Shown here in pieces: positions 61,111-64,000 of a DNA stretch of 64,000 bases. Each line of letters opens with the position of its first letter. Position 1 is the first letter of the stretch. Origin of the DNA: Ladona fulva (taxonomy: Eukaryota; Arthropoda; Insecta; Odonata; Libellulidae); the NCBI GenBank assembly GCA_000376725.2, contig KZ308305.1, positions 294,970 through 358,969 on the forward strand, in the 5' to 3' direction. Under the pieces are notes generated by a model. That model was not told where the DNA came from, did no database searches, and was given only the letters and a program-made list of their open reading frames with translations. A program made the position numbers and the translations under genes.

Positions 61111-62914
61111 TAACTAATCATCCGTTTCTAAACGAGAACGACAAGAAAGAGAAAGAATTCGAATTTGAAGTCAACAATTGTTAAGTTATGGATAAAATTA
61201 ACGCCAATTACGAAAACTTCAAATAAACATTAAACGAATCTGATTTCAGAACAAATACATTCATTCAAAGCAGAATGGAAAACCTCCATTCAGAGTGATC
61301 ACCAAATAATGACTTCCATTAACGACCGTTAGCAAAGCAGTAAGAAAAAAAAACAAAATAATCAATCTGTTTTTCACCGATTCTCTCTCTCTTTATTTTG
61401 CTGAAACTGAATGAGATTGACTAGATGTTGAAATCGTATCTTTGTTGCCAGAGAAGTCAACGTCTCTTAGGCTATAGAAAACTTAATCATGGAGGTAAGT
61501 GAAGATACGTAGCGGAAATGAAAACAATCGAAACGTATAAAAGTATGAAAATCTAAAATGAGAAACATTGTAGGTAAAAAACAATAACTCAAATAGGTAA
61601 TGACAGACACAATAAAAGGTAATGAAACAAAAAGATAAGAAAAGTAACAGAAGATAAAAACGGGGTGGCAAAGTCTGATTGGAGTAAATATGGGGTAAAA
61701 GGAAGGAAGGATTAAAAACGAGATAATTAAGGGAAAGACAGACAGAGAAGATGTTACAACGACAAGGAAGGAAACGGGAAAGGACTGGGATATGAGGCGG
61801 TCGACGTAATTTTCCTCTTTCCCTCCCATTAAACCCTCCGGAAGAAGCACGGAACACCACTAACCATGGACGACGGTAAAACATCATCGCCGGTAGACTG
61901 TTTCCAAGCGAGAATGCAGATGACCGAAGTGAGACGAATAATGGAGGAAAGGAGGGTCTTGAAATGGGAGAGCGAGAAACGAAGAAGGAAAGAAAATGCG
62001 AAGAGCGCGACCAAACCATAAGACTTTTCGCGAGTAATGCTTAAGTACCCATGTGGGTTTTGACACTGAAAAAGGCGAGTGGAAACTAAAAACTGAGGTG
62101 GGTGCGCCCACGTCCCACTCTCATACTCAAAGGCCTTATAGAGAAGCCAATGACTGTGCAGCGTGCATAAGATGAGTCCTTTTCAACTTGTCAAGAAGTT
62201 TATTTTCTCTATTTCTCTCGACATGCAGCGTCGTTTTAAAGGCGCTAATGATATGGCGAGAAGGCAAGATGGAGGGAATGGATAGACTCGGGAAAATTTT
62301 CGGTTTATGAAAGCGGAGAACAATTAGTGACCTTTGCCAGCGCAAATCGTCGAAACCCTTACATCTCGAGGAGACGGCTGGAATTTATTTCGCGTACGGC
62401 GCGTCTCAAAGTGCTATATGCCTTTCTTTGCAAGACGTCTTTACAGCAAACTAGTGACATACTAGTGGCATTCATTCATCGTCTTAGAGGAATCTCCAGC
62501 TCCGATCTAAGACTCCATTCCTTCTTCCATCCTCGGCTGCCTTCTTCCGAGTGGAAGACGCTAATGGATACGCGATGATAACATCGGCAGAAGAAATGGG
62601 TATCATCACGGCTTTTTCATCAGTTATATCAACTCCATTGTTTCGCTGAGAAAATAAATTCTCCTTTTGCACGAAAAGAAAATGTGCTTGTTCGATGCAT
62701 GTTTGGCTGACACAATAAAATTGTTGATTCGAGGGATGAAGATTTTAGTTTGGAACTACGACTGATATAGTGAAATTTAGGTGACAAATTAGAAATAATA
62801 ATCTTTTGATACGGACAAAATCCTATCAGAAATACCTGAGAAGGTATAACACATGTCGCTAACAAACTGTAGCTGAACGTCGCTAAGAACGGACGGACCC
62901 ACAGACGCAGGTTG
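61111..62914. other. No gene assigned; longest frame of the window lies here
   Basis: A 178-codon minus-strand frame at 61483-62019 is the longest open frame in the window. Its translation is rich in phenylalanine, leucine, serine and tyrosine and reflects a purine-rich plus strand. Three other minus-strand frames overlap it. No domain or start context recognised, so it is not called as a gene. Confidence 0.4.
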
Positions 62915-63212
62915 GGAATCCTTGAAAGAAAGGAGATTAGAAGCTAGGCTGCGATTGTTAGATAAATTCAGAGGAAATACATTTTCGGATGACGTAATTG
63001 ATATTATGCGACCCCCCTGCTACTTTTCCAGATCCGACAGTGAGCGTAAAATAAGAGAAATAGACGCGAGGACAAGTCGTTTTAGAGAGACTTTTTTTCC
63101 GCGAACGATACGCGATAGTAATAAATTAAAGAAGTAATTCTACTCTTGGTGTTTACACCCACTGCCACACGCCGGAAGGCGGCTTGCAGGGTACTTATGT
63201 AGATGTAGAATA
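62915..63212 (+). mobile_element. Non-LTR retrotransposon 3' end (same family as 40.5 kb)
   Basis: The frame 62922-63137 reads ERRLEARLRLLDKFRGNTFS, DDVIDIMRPPCYFSRSDSER, KIREIDARTSRFRETFFPRT, then a stop. It aligns with LEVRRFQQRINLLDKLRESMF and ENARKIREIDARTHFFRERY of the 40.5 kb copy. The 3' UTR follows with GCCACACGCCGGAAGGCGGC and TTGCAGGGTACTTATGTAG ATGTAG, ending near 63212. 5'-truncated at about 62915. Confidence 0.85.
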
Positions 63213-64000
63213 AAACTTCACAACTAAAACAATATTAGCTATAATTAGTTGAAAAATAAATCAAAGGTAGGTAAAACGTCTTAAAAATTATCACCCAAAA
63301 TGCTCAATAGTTCTCTCCCATATAGGGGTTTCACAGGTAAGGTGGTAGTAATAACAGAATTAGTTGAATTCGTGCCTAGACAGTTAAGGTCATTTGGACA
63401 ATCCACAAAAACCGACTCTATTTGAGTGTGATCGCTCAATTTTGTATCGAGATCGGAACGCTCGATTTAGAGCGAAAATTAAGAATGATGAAAAACGAAA
63501 TTTCGACAAAGGTCCTTTTGTTGCGAGAGTCAGGAACATTCTCCGCGGACAAAAGGTGAAAAATCACCCAAGCTTTTGTTCTTTTGACTCCAAGGAGGCG
63601 AACAAAGTCTCTTTTTGGCGCCCACAATATCCTCCACTCCTGTCTCTGAAGATCTGCATAGCATCAGGTATGAGCTCATTGGACTTCTCTTCTCCTACCT
63701 CTCTCCCACATAAAAAAAGTTTCGCTCTTTACGAAAGCGAACGTCCTCATGTTCCACTTACTTCCAACCATCGTCATGAATTAATACACTTTCCACATCA
63801 AAAAACACACAACCTGATTCTGGAGCCGACGTAACTGAAAAACCCTCTTTTATTGCGGATATTTTACAGAGCGAACGAAGATTCCCCGAGAATTCCCCAA
63901 AATCACCCGAGAGATGCCAGCGAGGAACCTGAAAATCCTAACCTAATTCTCATATCCCGTCGCGGTAAGAATAAATTATCCGAGGTAACGATAGTTTCTA
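63213..64000. other. No gene assigned
   Basis: The 146-codon plus-strand frame at 63394-63834 has no recognised domain, and its translation (histidine, proline, serine, lysine-rich) looks non-conserved. A spliced exon cannot be excluded. Confidence 0.35.

Noticed and set aside
61483..62019. 178-codon minus-strand frame, the longest in the window
   Set aside because: Translation is F/L/S/Y-rich low complexity caused by a purine-rich plus strand; three other minus-strand frames overlap it and no domain is visible.
63394..63834. 146-codon plus-strand frame
   Set aside because: No domain, unconvincing composition, no supporting splice or promoter signal seen.
1..64000. CRISPR array, prophage, operon or biosynthetic cluster
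   Set aside because: No regularly spaced repeats with unique spacers, no runs of adjacent co-oriented genes, and all recognised coding matches are eukaryotic retroelement tails.

Overview
This window looks like arthropod (most likely insect) nuclear DNA: moderately AT-rich, intergenic or intronic, and full of old, broken transposable elements. No complete protein-coding gene can be supported. The open frames are short (longest 178 codons), most have low-complexity translations, and only a few match a protein family I recognise. Those few are all C-terminal tails of non-LTR retrotransposons. The species cannot be named from the sequence. The arthropod call rests on the retroelement 3' ends (a tail rich in GTAGAT units after a short CG-rich hairpin), the RTE-type tails and the hAT termini, by recall only.

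The recognisable material falls into these groups. (1) A CR1/L2/Jockey-group non-LTR family, present only as 5'-truncated 3' ends at about 12.1 kb (+), 24.7 kb (+), 30.6 kb (+), 36.5 kb (-), 40.5-41.0 kb (-, longest, 127 codons) and 62.9-63.2 kb (+). (2) RTE-type tails: a GHVARRKDNRW tail at 17.9-18.3 kb (+), and a second subfamily with GQILRxEGL at 50.2-50.5 kb (-), 57.6 kb (+, split), 60.6 kb (+) and 60.9 kb (+). (3) DNA transposons: a 288-bp hAT-type MITE at 57,737-58,024 with a perfect 8-bp target duplication, nested inside one of the RTE-type tails; an 811-bp hAT-type element at 31,562-32,372; a Tigger/pogo-like MITE at 18.8-19.2 kb; and some solo termini. (4) An unnamed dispersed repeat, called R1 here, about 380 bp, with six copies on both strands (4.9, 6.6, 7.5, 12.4, 31.8 and 59.3 kb), one of them nested inside the 811-bp hAT element. 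(5) Penelope-like or related structured repeats: a 123-bp hairpin at 2.19-2.31 kb, a hammerhead-like core at 27.3 kb and a 117-bp hairpin with a similar core at 47.2 kb. Three sites share a 22-nt motif beginning ATGGCTTTCCAC.

Two weak host-gene candidates are worth checking. One is a possible exon that runs off the left edge on the minus strand (1-162). The other is a 76-codon ORF at 15,950-16,180, downstream of a CpG-dense stretch and with a GTATGT donor-like site inside it. Several tRNA-like T-arms (10.4, 17.3, 20.75, 29.1 kb) look like tRNA-derived SINE heads or decayed tRNAs rather than working tRNA genes.

I see no CRISPR array, rRNA, operon, phage or other multi-gene system. The most informative structures are the nested insertions and the hairpin repeats; I do not claim a new biological system.
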